Part shown: positions 57,715 through 64,000 of the stretch, piece by piece
How positions within the stretch are numbered: position 1 is the stretch's first letter
Layout: the number at the start of each line of letters is the position of its first letter
From: Catenulispora acidiphila DSM 44928
GTDB lineage: Bacteria > Actinomycetota > Actinomycetes > Streptomycetales > Catenulisporaceae
Reading direction: 5' to 3'
DNA: 64,000 nt
Assembly: GCF_000024025.1 (NCBI RefSeq)
Contig: NC_013131.1
Span: 9,156,229 to 9,220,228 of the forward strand
The notes under the pieces: generated by a model
What the model was told of the DNA's origin: nothing
What the model saw: only the letters and a program-made list of their open reading frames with translations
Database searches by the model: none
Translations under genes and position numbers: made by a program

Positions 57715-58254
57715 TCAGTGTCCCGGTGCGTAGGTGACGACCTGCGCCGGCGCCGGGTTCGCCGGGCCGTGCGCCGGAGTCGCGCTGGCGCTGAAGTCGC
57801 CGACCAGCCACACGCCGGTGCCCAGGGCCGCCAGCGAGACCGCGCCGATCGCCGCGACCCGCAGGCGCTGCGGGCGCACCGGGGAGCGGCCGGCCGTGGG
57901 GCGGCCGGCCGCCGGAGCCGCCGGCGGGCGGATCGGCACGGTTTGGAACGAGAACGGCGACGGGCCCGAGCCCTGGCCGCCGGCCGAGGCTCCGCCACCG
58001 CCGCTGGGCAGGCCGTTGGCGGCGCCGGAGGCGGCCGGGCGGTTGGCGTCCAGACTCAGCAGCCCGAGCATCAGCTCCACCGGGACCTGCGGCGCGGACA
58101 TCGTGCCGAGCCGGGACTTCACCTGCCGTTCGGCGTCGGCCTCGGCGCGGCACTCGCCGCACTGCGCCAGATGGCCGAGCATCCGCTCGCGGGTGCCGTG
58201 GTCCAGTTCGCCGTCGATCAGCGCGGTGAGGCGGTCTCCGAGGTGCCTGGTCAC
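57715..58254 (-). CDS. rseA: Zinc-binding anti-sigma factor (RseA/RsrA type)
   Basis: A 179-residue anti-sigma factor. The ZAS motif HLAQCGEC (HxxxCxxC) lies near residue 30, which marks a zinc-binding anti-sigma domain. A Gly/Ser/Pro-rich linker leads to a membrane helix ([20 protein letters not shown]) near residue 140 and a short extracellular tail. It would hold SigE at the membrane until surface stress. It overlaps sigE by four bases (GTGA), the classical coupling. Confidence 0.9.
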   Translation of the reverse strand: MTRHLGDRLTALIDGELDHGTRERMLGHLAQCGECRAEADAERQVKSRLGTMSAPQVPVELMLGLLSLDANRPAASGAANGLPSGGGGASAGGQGSGPSPFSFQTVPIRPPAAPAAGRPTAGRSPVRPQRLRVAAIGAVSLAALGTGVWLVGDFSASATPAHGPANPAPAQVVTYAPGH

Positions 58255-59015
58255 CGGCGGCCCTCCTTCCCACTCGCGTTCGCGGCCGCGCCCGGGGCCC
58301 GGTGCTCCAGGGCCGCTCGCAGCTGCGAGCGGCCGCGGTGGATCCGCGAGCGCACGGTGCCGAGCTTCACATCGAGGGTGGCCGCGATCTCCTCGTAGGA
58401 CAACCCCTCGATGTCGCACAGCACCACGGCCGCCCGGAACTCCGGCGCCAGCGCGGCCAGCGCGGCCTCGATGTCGGCGTCCATGTGCGAGTCCACGAAG
58501 ATCCGCTCCGGCGAGGGCTCGCGGCCGGGCAGCCGGTCGTCGGCGTCCTCGCCCAGGGAGTCGAAGCGGATGCGGGCGCGGCGGCGCACCATGTCCAGGA
58601 ACAGGTTCGTCGTGATGCGGTGCAGCCAGCCCTCGAAGGTGCCCGGCTGGTAGCTGGACAGCGAGCGGAAGACGCGGATGAAGACCTCTTGCGTGAGGTC
58701 CTCGGCGTCGTGCTGGTTGCCGGTCAGGCGGTAGGCCAGCCGGTACACCCGCTGCGAATGGGTCCGGACGATGTCGTCCCAGCTCGGCGGCTCCCAGCCG
58801 ACGGCCGCGGCGTCGAGGGGTTGGGTCTCCCCCACGCTCTGCGCTGCCTCGGCGGGCATCGCGGTATCGGGGATCGCCTCCGCCCCCCGGCGGTTCTTCT
58901 CCAAGGCGGCCTTGCGGGCCGCACGCCTCCGACGAAGTTCCCCGAGATCTATCCGCGGTCCAATGGTGTTGACCGGGACGGCTCCAGGATTGCGGGCGCT
59001 GTTGGCGTCAGCCAC
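58251..59015 (-). CDS. sigE: ECF sigma factor SigE
   Basis: A 254-residue extracytoplasmic-function sigma factor. Region 2 reads [19 protein letters not shown] with [12 protein letters not shown], and region 4 reads [19 protein letters not shown]. An N-terminal extension of ~75 residues precedes region 2. The GTG start is chosen because AGGAGG lies 10 bases before it; ATG codons further upstream are in frame but lack a ribosome site. It directs stress transcription and is held by the overlapping anti-sigma gene. Confidence 0.95.
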   Translation of the reverse strand: MADANSARNPGAVPVNTIGPRIDLGELRRRRAARKAALEKNRRGAEAIPDTAMPAEAAQSVGETQPLDAAAVGWEPPSWDDIVRTHSQRVYRLAYRLTGNQHDAEDLTQEVFIRVFRSLSSYQPGTFEGWLHRITTNLFLDMVRRRARIRFDSLGEDADDRLPGREPSPERIFVDSHMDADIEAALAALAPEFRAAVVLCDIEGLSYEEIAATLDVKLGTVRSRIHRGRSQLRAALEHRAPGAAANASGKEGRR

Positions 59016-59400
59016 GACGTCCCCACCTCCTATTTCCAGTACCGCACTCATCACCATAGACGCCTGCCTCGCTGCTAAAGGCTGAAAGGAACCTGAGATC
59101 GCTCTAAGATCTCCCGGCTCTCCACACCGTGAGCCACTGTCGAGGGCAGAACGGCCGGTCACCGGGCCGAAGTTCCCGGACGACCAGTTCCCTTGCGGTG
59201 TCCGCTTACAGCGATCAGGCGCCCGGATCGGCTTCGCACCGCGCCTGCGGGGCACCTGTGCGCCGGCCGCGGGCACTGTCCGGCGAGCAGTCCGACGTGG
59301 TATGCGCGCGGCCGGATGGCTACGCTCTTGATGCCCAGTAGCAACCAACCGACCAGATCCCGGCCGACTCAGGCTCCGGGACCCGCGACCCTCGGAGGCC
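59016..59400. other. 385-base gap between sigE and the O-methyltransferase
   Basis: The divergent promoter region of sigE and the methyltransferase. It holds the inverted repeat GAGATC-N7-GATCTC at 59095-59113, a possible regulatory site. No canonical ECF -35 (GGAAC) was recognised. The methyltransferase side contains TACGCT near 59321 and an open ATG frame (59331) that is not the methyltransferase frame. Confidence 0.5.
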
Positions 59401-60039
59401 GTCATCCCCAGTCACCGGCACGCCAGCCTGGCGTATGCGGAGGGGTACGTCGCCGAGGACGACGTCCTGGTCTCCGCCCGCCGCGAGGCACGGCGGCTGG
59501 GCATCGTCCCGGTCGAGCCCGGCACCGGCGCGGCGCTGCGGCTGCTGGCGGCCACGCTCGCGGCCCGGGCGGTCGTCGACGTCGGCACCGGCGCGGGCGT
59601 GTCGGGGATATACCTGCTGCGCGGGATGCGCCCGGACGGGGTGCTCACGACCGTGGACGAGGACACTCAGGGCTCGCAGGCGGCCCGCCGCGCCTTCGCC
59701 GACGCCGGGTTCGCGGCCAGCCGCACCCGGGTGATCGGCGGCGCCTCCGGCTCGGTGCTGCCCCGGCTCGCCGACGGCGGCTACGACATGGTCTTCTGCG
59801 GCGGGCCCGGCACCGACCACCTGGCCGGGTACGAGGAGGCGCTGCGCCTGCTGCGGCCCGGCGGGCTCGTGGCCTTCGACGGAGCACTCGGGCAGGACCG
59901 GGTGGTCGACCCCTCGATCCGGGACGCCCGCACCTCGGCGCTGCGCTATCTGCACCGCCAGGTGGCCGAGGACACCCGGCTGCTGCCGGCCCTGCTGCCC
60001 ACCGGCGACGGGCTGCTGTGCGCGGTGAAGCGCCCGTAA
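59401..60039 (+). CDS. SAM-dependent O-methyltransferase-like protein; no canonical start codon
   Basis: A ~212-residue frame homologous to the Rv1220c-type O-methyltransferase that lies beside sigE in mycobacteria. The SAM loop is [19 protein letters not shown], followed by GVLTTVD; the C-terminus is [15 protein letters not shown]. Conserved coding ([19 protein letters not shown]) clearly extends back to about 59401, but no ATG, GTG or TTG is in frame before 59599. A GGAGG at 59394-59398 precedes GTC ATC, so initiation may be at ATC (59404), a GTG may have become GTC, or an indel joins the frame to ATG 59331. The acidic metal motif (xDAD) reads CGGP, so metal-dependent catechol chemistry is doubtful. 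Confidence 0.75.
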   Translation, partial: VIPSHRHASLAYAEGYVAEDDVLVSARREARRLGIVPVEPGTGAALRLLAATLAARAVVDVGTGAGVSGIYLLRGMRPDGVLTTVDEDTQGSQAARRAFADAGFAASRTRVIGGASGSVLPRLADGGYDMVFCGGPGTDHLAGYEEALRLLRPGGLVAFDGALGQDRVVDPSIRDARTSALRYLHRQVAEDTRLLPALLPTGDGLLCAVKRP

Positions 60040-60076
60040 ATCACGGACGCAGATCACGGACGCAGATCACGGACGC
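60040..60076. repeat. 13-bp direct repeat after the methyltransferase gene
   Basis: ATCACGGACGCAG repeated twice, then an 11-base partial third copy. It begins right at the stop codon of the methyltransferase frame. It looks like a simple tandem duplication with no named function. The rest of the ~280-base gap up to 60318 holds nothing I can name. Confidence 0.85.
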
Positions 60077-60318
60077 GGGCCGGGCGTGTCGCCTGGGCAC
60101 CGCCGGCGCGGGCAGGCCGGAGAGGCGGCGGTAGCGCCGTCCATCCCGACGCGGCCCGATGCGGACCGACGCGGACCCTCTGACCGGGATGGGGTGCCGG
60201 TCCGCACCTGGGATGGAAGTGAGAAGGAACACGTGGGTGGAGGACGCCGGACCCCGGCCGTTCGGGGGCCAGACGTCACCGGTGGGACGAATGGGGTGCC
60301 ACGACAGGCGGCGCCGGA

Positions 60319-60486
60319 CTAGCCGACCACGCCCTTGATGGCTTCGCCGAGCGCGGCGGCCTCCTCCGCCGACAGCTCCACCACGAGCCGGCCGCCGCCC
60401 TCCAGCGGAACCCGCATCACGATGCCGCGTCCCTCTTTGGTCACCTCAAGCGGGCCGTCACCCGTCCGCGGCTTCATCGCCGCCAT
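60319..60486 (-). CDS. DUF3117 family protein
   Basis: A 55-residue protein of the actinobacterial DUF3117 family (Rv1211-like): MKPRTGDGPLEVTKEGRG then VMRVPLEGGGRLVVELSAEEAAAL. Function unknown. The ATG at MAAMKPRT has GGAAGGGG before it. A GATAAT -10-like hexamer lies some 50 bases upstream on the same strand. The neighbourhood, with sigE, folP2 and LOG genes, matches the mycobacterial Rv1205-Rv1224 segment. Confidence 0.92.
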   Translation of the reverse strand: MAAMKPRTGDGPLEVTKEGRGIVMRVPLEGGGRLVVELSAEEAAALGEAIKGVVG

Positions 60487-60673
60487 GCTCGTTCCCCTTC
60501 CTAGGAGCCAGCTCTCAACCAATCCATTATCCCGCACGCGCACGGATTGGGTTCCGGTGTCGCCGCGGGAGGCCCGACTGAGTAGCTTCGTCAGAGTCTG
60601 CAAACAGTTCTACCGGACGCGACCAACACTGGTACATGCCTGGAAGCCGATAAGGCGGAGAGTGGGACCCCCT

Positions 60674-61459
60674 ATGCCCGACAACGTTGTCTACGACGTC
60701 ACCGAGGGTGTCGGCACCATCACCCTGAATCGCCCGGACGCGCTGAACTCGCTCGACAGTGCGACCAAGGCGGCGCTGCGCGACGCGGCGACGGCGGCGG
60801 CCGGGGACGACTCCGTTCGCGTGATCGTGCTGCGCGGTACCGGGCGCGCCTTCTGCGTCGGACAGGACCTCAGGGAGCACGCGGCGGCCCTGGAGTCGGG
60901 CAACGGACTGGCGAACACGGTGCGCGAACACTACAACCCGCTGCTGCGCGCCCTGACCTCGGCGCCCAAGCCGGTGATCGCGGCGGTCAACGGCGTGGCG
61001 GCCGGCGCCGGCGCGGCCCTGGCCTTCGCCTCCGACCTGCGGATCGCCTCGGACAAGGCGGCCATCAACCTGGCGTTCGCCAACATCGGGCTGACCGCCG
61101 ACTCCGGCGGCTCCTGGACGCTGCCGCGGCTGGTCGGGCCGGCCAAGGCACTGGAGCTGCTGATGCTGCCGGAGACCATCGGCATCGAGCAGGCGGCCGA
61201 GCTGGGACTGGTGCACCGGGTCGTGCCGGCCGAGGAGCTGGACGCGGTGGTCGGCGAGTTGGCGGCGAAGATGGCCGCCGGACCGACCGCGGCGTACGCG
61301 GCGATGAAGAAGGCGGTCGGCTTCGCGCTGACCCACTCCCTCGACGAGACCCTGGAGCTGGAGGCCGATCTGCAGGACGCGTGCGCGGCCACCGAGGACC
61401 ACCAGAACGCCGTGCGGTCCTTCCTGGCCAAGGAGAAGCCGACCTTCACCGGGCGCTGA
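60674..61459 (+). CDS. Enoyl-CoA hydratase/isomerase family protein (PaaG-like)
   Basis: A 261-residue crotonase. GRAFCVGQDLREHA and AVNGVAAGAGAALAFASDLRIA are the oxyanion loops. The active-site stretch LTADSGGSWTLPRLVG places Asp where the hydratase has Glu, as in PaaG-type 1,2-epoxyphenylacetyl-CoA or related isomerases. It may therefore isomerise rather than hydrate. No phenylacetate genes are nearby. The ATG opens MPDNVVYDV; weak ribosome site. Confidence 0.9.
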   Translation: MPDNVVYDVTEGVGTITLNRPDALNSLDSATKAALRDAATAAAGDDSVRVIVLRGTGRAFCVGQDLREHAAALESGNGLANTVREHYNPLLRALTSAPKPVIAAVNGVAAGAGAALAFASDLRIASDKAAINLAFANIGLTADSGGSWTLPRLVGPAKALELLMLPETIGIEQAAELGLVHRVVPAEELDAVVGELAAKMAAGPTAAYAAMKKAVGFALTHSLDETLELEADLQDACAATEDHQNAVRSFLAKEKPTFTGR

Positions 61460-61465
61460 GACAAC

Positions 61466-61504
61466 TGAGAACGGCCGGTCCCGATGCGGGACCGGCCGTT
61501 CTCA
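61466..61504. terminator. Convergent terminator after the PaaG-like gene
   Basis: A perfect 17-bp stem (TGAGAACGGCCGGTCCC / GGGACCGGCCGTTCTCA) with a 5-base loop between two convergent genes. It is the longest perfect hairpin I found in the window. Confidence 0.85.
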
Positions 61505-61533
61505 CAAGCCGAAGATCTGATGAGCTGAAAGCC

Positions 61534-62091
61534 CTACTGGTCGTCCTCCGGACGCCGGTACCAGGCCGACAGCGGATTATCCGCAGGGTTCTGATCGGCT
61601 GGGATCGCGGGCTCGACTCTGCCGGGCACGACATCTCCCACGCCGCCCACGCCGCCCACACCTGGACCGAAGCCGGGCTGCACCACAGCGGTCGCGGTGG
61701 CCGCGCCGCCCGCGTCTCCCCCGCCGCCCAGACCCTCGCCGCCGGGCGTCCCGTCCTGGGTCCGCGCCACCGGCTCGTAGCCGACGCCGGCCTCGCCGAG
61801 CCGGGCGCCGGCCGGGCGGGTCAGGTCGGCGATCAGCCGGTCCCGGTGGTCGATCTCGGCGGCGAGCCGGTCCAGCAGCCGGTCGACCTGGTCCATGCGG
61901 TAGCCGCGCCACCCGACGGCGAAGCGGGCACTGTCGATGTCCTCCCGGCCCAGCTGCCGGTCGTCGGCCAGCGCGGGCTCGGGCCGGTCCTGGCGCGGGT
62001 CGTCCAGACCCCCGCCGCGGCCCGCGGCCACCCACGCGATCGCACCGAACACCGCCGCGACGACGAGAAATTGAAAGTACAGCACGGCCAC
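61534..62091 (-). CDS. DivIVA-domain membrane protein
   Basis: A 185-residue protein. An N-terminal helix (VLYFQFLVVAAVFGAIAWVAAG) anchors it, and the DivIVA-type segment ARFAVGWRGYRMDQVDRLLDRL follows, then a coiled coil and a Gly-rich tail. Similar proteins lie beside folP2 in actinobacteria (Rv1209-like) and may help polar growth or septation, by inference. The GTG at 62091 is chosen because the family starts at this helix; GTG 62085 is equally possible, and ATG 62139 would share its CATG with the folP2 start on the other strand. Confidence 0.78.
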   Translation of the reverse strand: MAVLYFQFLVVAAVFGAIAWVAAGRGGGLDDPRQDRPEPALADDRQLGREDIDSARFAVGWRGYRMDQVDRLLDRLAAEIDHRDRLIADLTRPAGARLGEAGVGYEPVARTQDGTPGGEGLGGGGDAGGAATATAVVQPGFGPGVGGVGGVGDVVPGRVEPAIPADQNPADNPLSAWYRRPEDDQ

Positions 62092-62137
62092 ATGGTGCCA
62101 CGCCCCGTGCCAAGCCGTCGCGGTTAGGCTGATCTCC

Positions 62138-63076
62138 ATGTCATCGAACGCGGACGGCACCCCCGGCGGCGCCACCGAGAGCGCCCCGGACCCGGCCGAC
62201 GTCCCGCAGAGCACGCTGCGCCTGGGAGCCTACGAGTACGGTCCCGATCAGCGGCTCGTGATGGCGATCGTGAACCGCACCCCGGACTCCTTCTACGACA
62301 AGGGAGCCACCTTCACCGACGCCGCCGCCCTGGACCGGGTCGAGCGGGCGTTGAGCGAGGGCGCGGACCTCATCGACATCGGCGGCGTGAAGGCCGGTCC
62401 CGGCGACGCCGTGGACCTCGCCGAGGAGACGCGCCGCGTCGTCCCCTTCGTCGCCGAGGTCCGCAAGCGGTTCCCGGAGGCGGTCATCTCCGTGGACACC
62501 TGGCGCGCCGAAGTCGGGGACGCGGTGTGCGCCGAGGGCGCCGACGTCCTCAACGACGCCTGGGGCGGCTGGGACCCGCGTCTGGCGGAGGTCGCAGCCC
62601 GGCACGCGGTGGCGCTGGTGTGCACGCACGCAGGGGGCGTGGAACCGCGCACCCGCCCGCACCGCGTCGGCTACGCGGACATCATGGCCGACATCCTGGA
62701 GCGCACGGTCCACGGCGAGGCCGAGCGCGCGGCAGCCCTCGGCGTCCCGCGCGACCGCATCCTGATCGACCCCGGCCACGACTTCGGCAAGAACACCCGC
62801 CACTCCCTGGAGGCGACGCGCCGCCTGGCGGAGATGACCGCGACCGGCTGGCCGGTCCTGGTGTCGCTGTCGAACAAGGACTTCGTCGGCGAGACCCTGA
62901 ACCGCCCGGTGAAGGAGCGCCTGACCGGCACGCTCGCCACCACCGCGGTCTCGGCGTGGCTCGGCGCCCGGGTCTACCGGGTGCACGAGGTCGCCGAGAC
63001 GCGGCAGGTGCTGGAGATGGTGTCGGCGATCCAGGGACTGCGGGAGCCCGCGGTCGCCAAGCGGGGGCTAGCTTAG
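62138..63076 (+). CDS. folP2: Dihydropteroate synthase homologue FolP2
   Basis: A 312-residue DHPS-fold protein. It aligns with the folate enzyme at IVNRTPDSFYDKG, DLIDIGGVKAGPG and VLVSLSNKDFVGE, but the substrate loops differ from true DHPS (for example DIGGVKAG where FolP has DIGGESTRPG). It belongs to the FolP2 paralogue group; the M. tuberculosis member lacks DHPS activity, by literature recollection, so this may be a different pterin- or aminobenzoate-linked enzyme. It is not in a folate operon. Its end overlaps the LOG gene by 9 bases. Confidence 0.88.
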   Translation: MSSNADGTPGGATESAPDPADVPQSTLRLGAYEYGPDQRLVMAIVNRTPDSFYDKGATFTDAAALDRVERALSEGADLIDIGGVKAGPGDAVDLAEETRRVVPFVAEVRKRFPEAVISVDTWRAEVGDAVCAEGADVLNDAWGGWDPRLAEVAARHAVALVCTHAGGVEPRTRPHRVGYADIMADILERTVHGEAERAAALGVPRDRILIDPGHDFGKNTRHSLEATRRLAEMTATGWPVLVSLSNKDFVGETLNRPVKERLTGTLATTAVSAWLGARVYRVHEVAETRQVLEMVSAIQGLREPAVAKRGLA

Positions 63077-63847
63077 GCCACGCTCCCCCGGCTTGCCCAT
63101 GATCGCGACCGCCTCGTCTGGGTCGTCGACGAGGTGGATCAGGTCCAGGTCGCCCGGGGCGATCTTGCCGGCCGGGATCATCGACGCGCGGATCCAGTCC
63201 ACCAGCCCGCCCCAGTAGCCGCGGCCGACCAGGACCACCGGGAACGACGTCACCTTGTGTGTCTGGACCAGAGTCAGCGCTTCGAAGAGCTCGTCCATGG
63301 TCCCGAAGCCGCCGGGCAGCACCACGAAGCCCTGGGAGTACTTCAGGAACATGGTCTTGCGGACGAAGAAGTAGCGGAAGTTGATGCCCTGGTCGATGTA
63401 GCTGTTCAAGGACTGCTCAAAAGGCAGCTCGATGCCCAGGCCGATGGAGCGTCCGCCGGCGTCGATGGCGCCCTTGTTCGCCGCCTCCATGGCGCCCGGG
63501 CCGCCGCCGGTGATGACCGACCAGCCGGCGGTCGCCAGACCGCGGCCGATCTGCTCGCCGATCAGGTACTCGGGGCTTCCGGTCGGGGTGCGGGCCGAGC
63601 CGAAGACGGTGATGGCCGGACCGGTGCGGGCCAAGGAGTCGAAGCCCTCGACGAACTCGCCCTGGATGCGCAGCACCCGCCAGGGGTCCTCGTCCTTCCA
63701 GTCCTTGCCGTACGCATGGTCCAGCAGCTTCTGGTCGGCCGTGGCCGCCGGCAACTGCTCCTGTCCCCGCCGACGGGTCACCGCTCCGACGAAGCGCTCG
63801 GTGAAACTGCTGCCGGTGCCGTGTCCGTTCCCGCTGCCTTGACTCAT
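63068..63847 (-). CDS. LOG family protein (phosphoribohydrolase type)
   Basis: A 259-residue Rossmann-like protein of the LOG family. The motifs GGGPGAMEAANKGA and PGGFGTMDELFEAL are the family's nucleotide and catalytic stretches. LOG enzymes release cytokinin bases from their riboside monophosphates or hydrolyse related nucleotides. The ortholog Rv1205 in M. tuberculosis makes cytokinin-like molecules, by recollection. It is convergent with folP2, overlapping 9 bases. The first ~30 residues are Gly/Ser-rich and poorly conserved. Confidence 0.92.
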   Translation of the reverse strand: MSQGSGNGHGTGSSFTERFVGAVTRRRGQEQLPAATADQKLLDHAYGKDWKDEDPWRVLRIQGEFVEGFDSLARTGPAITVFGSARTPTGSPEYLIGEQIGRGLATAGWSVITGGGPGAMEAANKGAIDAGGRSIGLGIELPFEQSLNSYIDQGINFRYFFVRKTMFLKYSQGFVVLPGGFGTMDELFEALTLVQTHKVTSFPVVLVGRGYWGGLVDWIRASMIPAGKIAPGDLDLIHLVDDPDEAVAIMGKPGERGLS

Positions 63848-63919
63848 AGGCGGCACACTACCGGCCGGGGTCGGACGGGCGGCGGCTGCCAAGCGACGAG
63901 CAGGCCGCCGCTGGTCGTC

Positions 63920-63963
63920 CTGCGCCTAACCTGCGCCTAACCTGCGTCTGACCTGCGTCTGAC
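63920..63963. repeat. Four-copy 11-bp tandem repeat
   Basis: CTGCGCCTAAC twice, then CTGCGTCTGAC twice, in the region upstream of the LOG gene. The two halves differ by the same two bases, showing a duplication of a duplication. The window ends soon after; no gene is seen between 63848 and 64000. Confidence 0.85.
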
Positions 63964-64000
63964 CTGCGGCGGCTGCCGGTGATCCCGGCCAGACCCGCTG

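Noticed and set aside
59331-60134. An alternative protein read from ATG 59331 through the methyltransferase region
   Set aside because: It is rich in Arg/Gly/Pro and lacks homology; the homologous methyltransferase sequence is in the next frame. It is kept only as a possible frameshift partner for the N-terminus.
1-64000. CRISPR arrays, insertion sequences, prophage or integrative element ends
   Set aside because: No spaced direct repeats of CRISPR size, no transposase or integrase, and no direct repeats beside the two tRNA genes that would mark an integrated element.

Overview
The window is 64 kb of very GC-rich DNA (strong G/C bias at third codon positions, many GTG starts) from an actinobacterium with a large genome. 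Marker families point the same way: DUF3117, DUF5679, PPA1309, UPF0182 and Zincin_2 proteins, a 180-kDa-class NAD-glutamate dehydrogenase, and a sigE-rseA-tatB / folP2 / LOG neighbourhood laid out much as in Mycobacterium tuberculosis (Rv1205-Rv1224). A streptomycete- or Catenulispora-like organism fits; I do not assign a genus. I see no phage genes, insertion sequence, CRISPR array, rRNA or plasmid origin.

Layout. 0-5 kb: end of aroA and rsgA, then a two-gene unit (TROVE/vWA-like protein plus an ARPP-2-like protein) and a small membrane protein. 5-18 kb: NAD-glutamate dehydrogenase, tryptophan 2,3-dioxygenase, a GNAT, a MacB/FtsX-type ABC exporter, a TMEM175-like channel, a MarR regulator, tRNA-fMet and an alpha/beta hydrolase. 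18-24 kb: a sugar ABC importer with an oxidoreductase and a divergent ROK regulator. 24-33 kb: a nine-gene minus-strand operon, bdh-pucR-scoA-scoB-livK-livG-livF-livH-livM, joining ketone-body catabolism to a LIV-type importer. 33-39 kb: an alpha-galactosidase operon (binding protein, two permeases, DeoR regulator, GH27 enzyme with a ricin-type lectin tail). 39-44 kb: a lipoprotein and a second MacB-like ABC exporter with a PadR regulator, then a second identical tRNA-fMet.

44-57 kb is conserved actinobacterial core: UPF0182, PPA1309, a YlbL-type PDZ/Lon-like protease, moaE, an epimerase, a Zincin_2 protein, an M48-like protease, a crotonase, DUF5679 and a ThiF-like protein. 57-64 kb is the stress and folate-like block: tatB, the anti-sigma factor, sigE, a divergent O-methyltransferase, DUF3117, a crotonase, a DivIVA-domain protein, folP2 and a LOG protein.

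The strongest candidates for new biology are the TROVE-vWA/ARPP-2 pair and the 3-hydroxybutyrate/LIV operon with a repeated 19-bp site. The most curious single-gene observations are an O-methyltransferase frame with no canonical start codon and a cluster of DnaA boxes around an M48-like protease gene. Both sugar importers lack their own ATPase, so they probably use a shared MsiK-type subunit encoded elsewhere.
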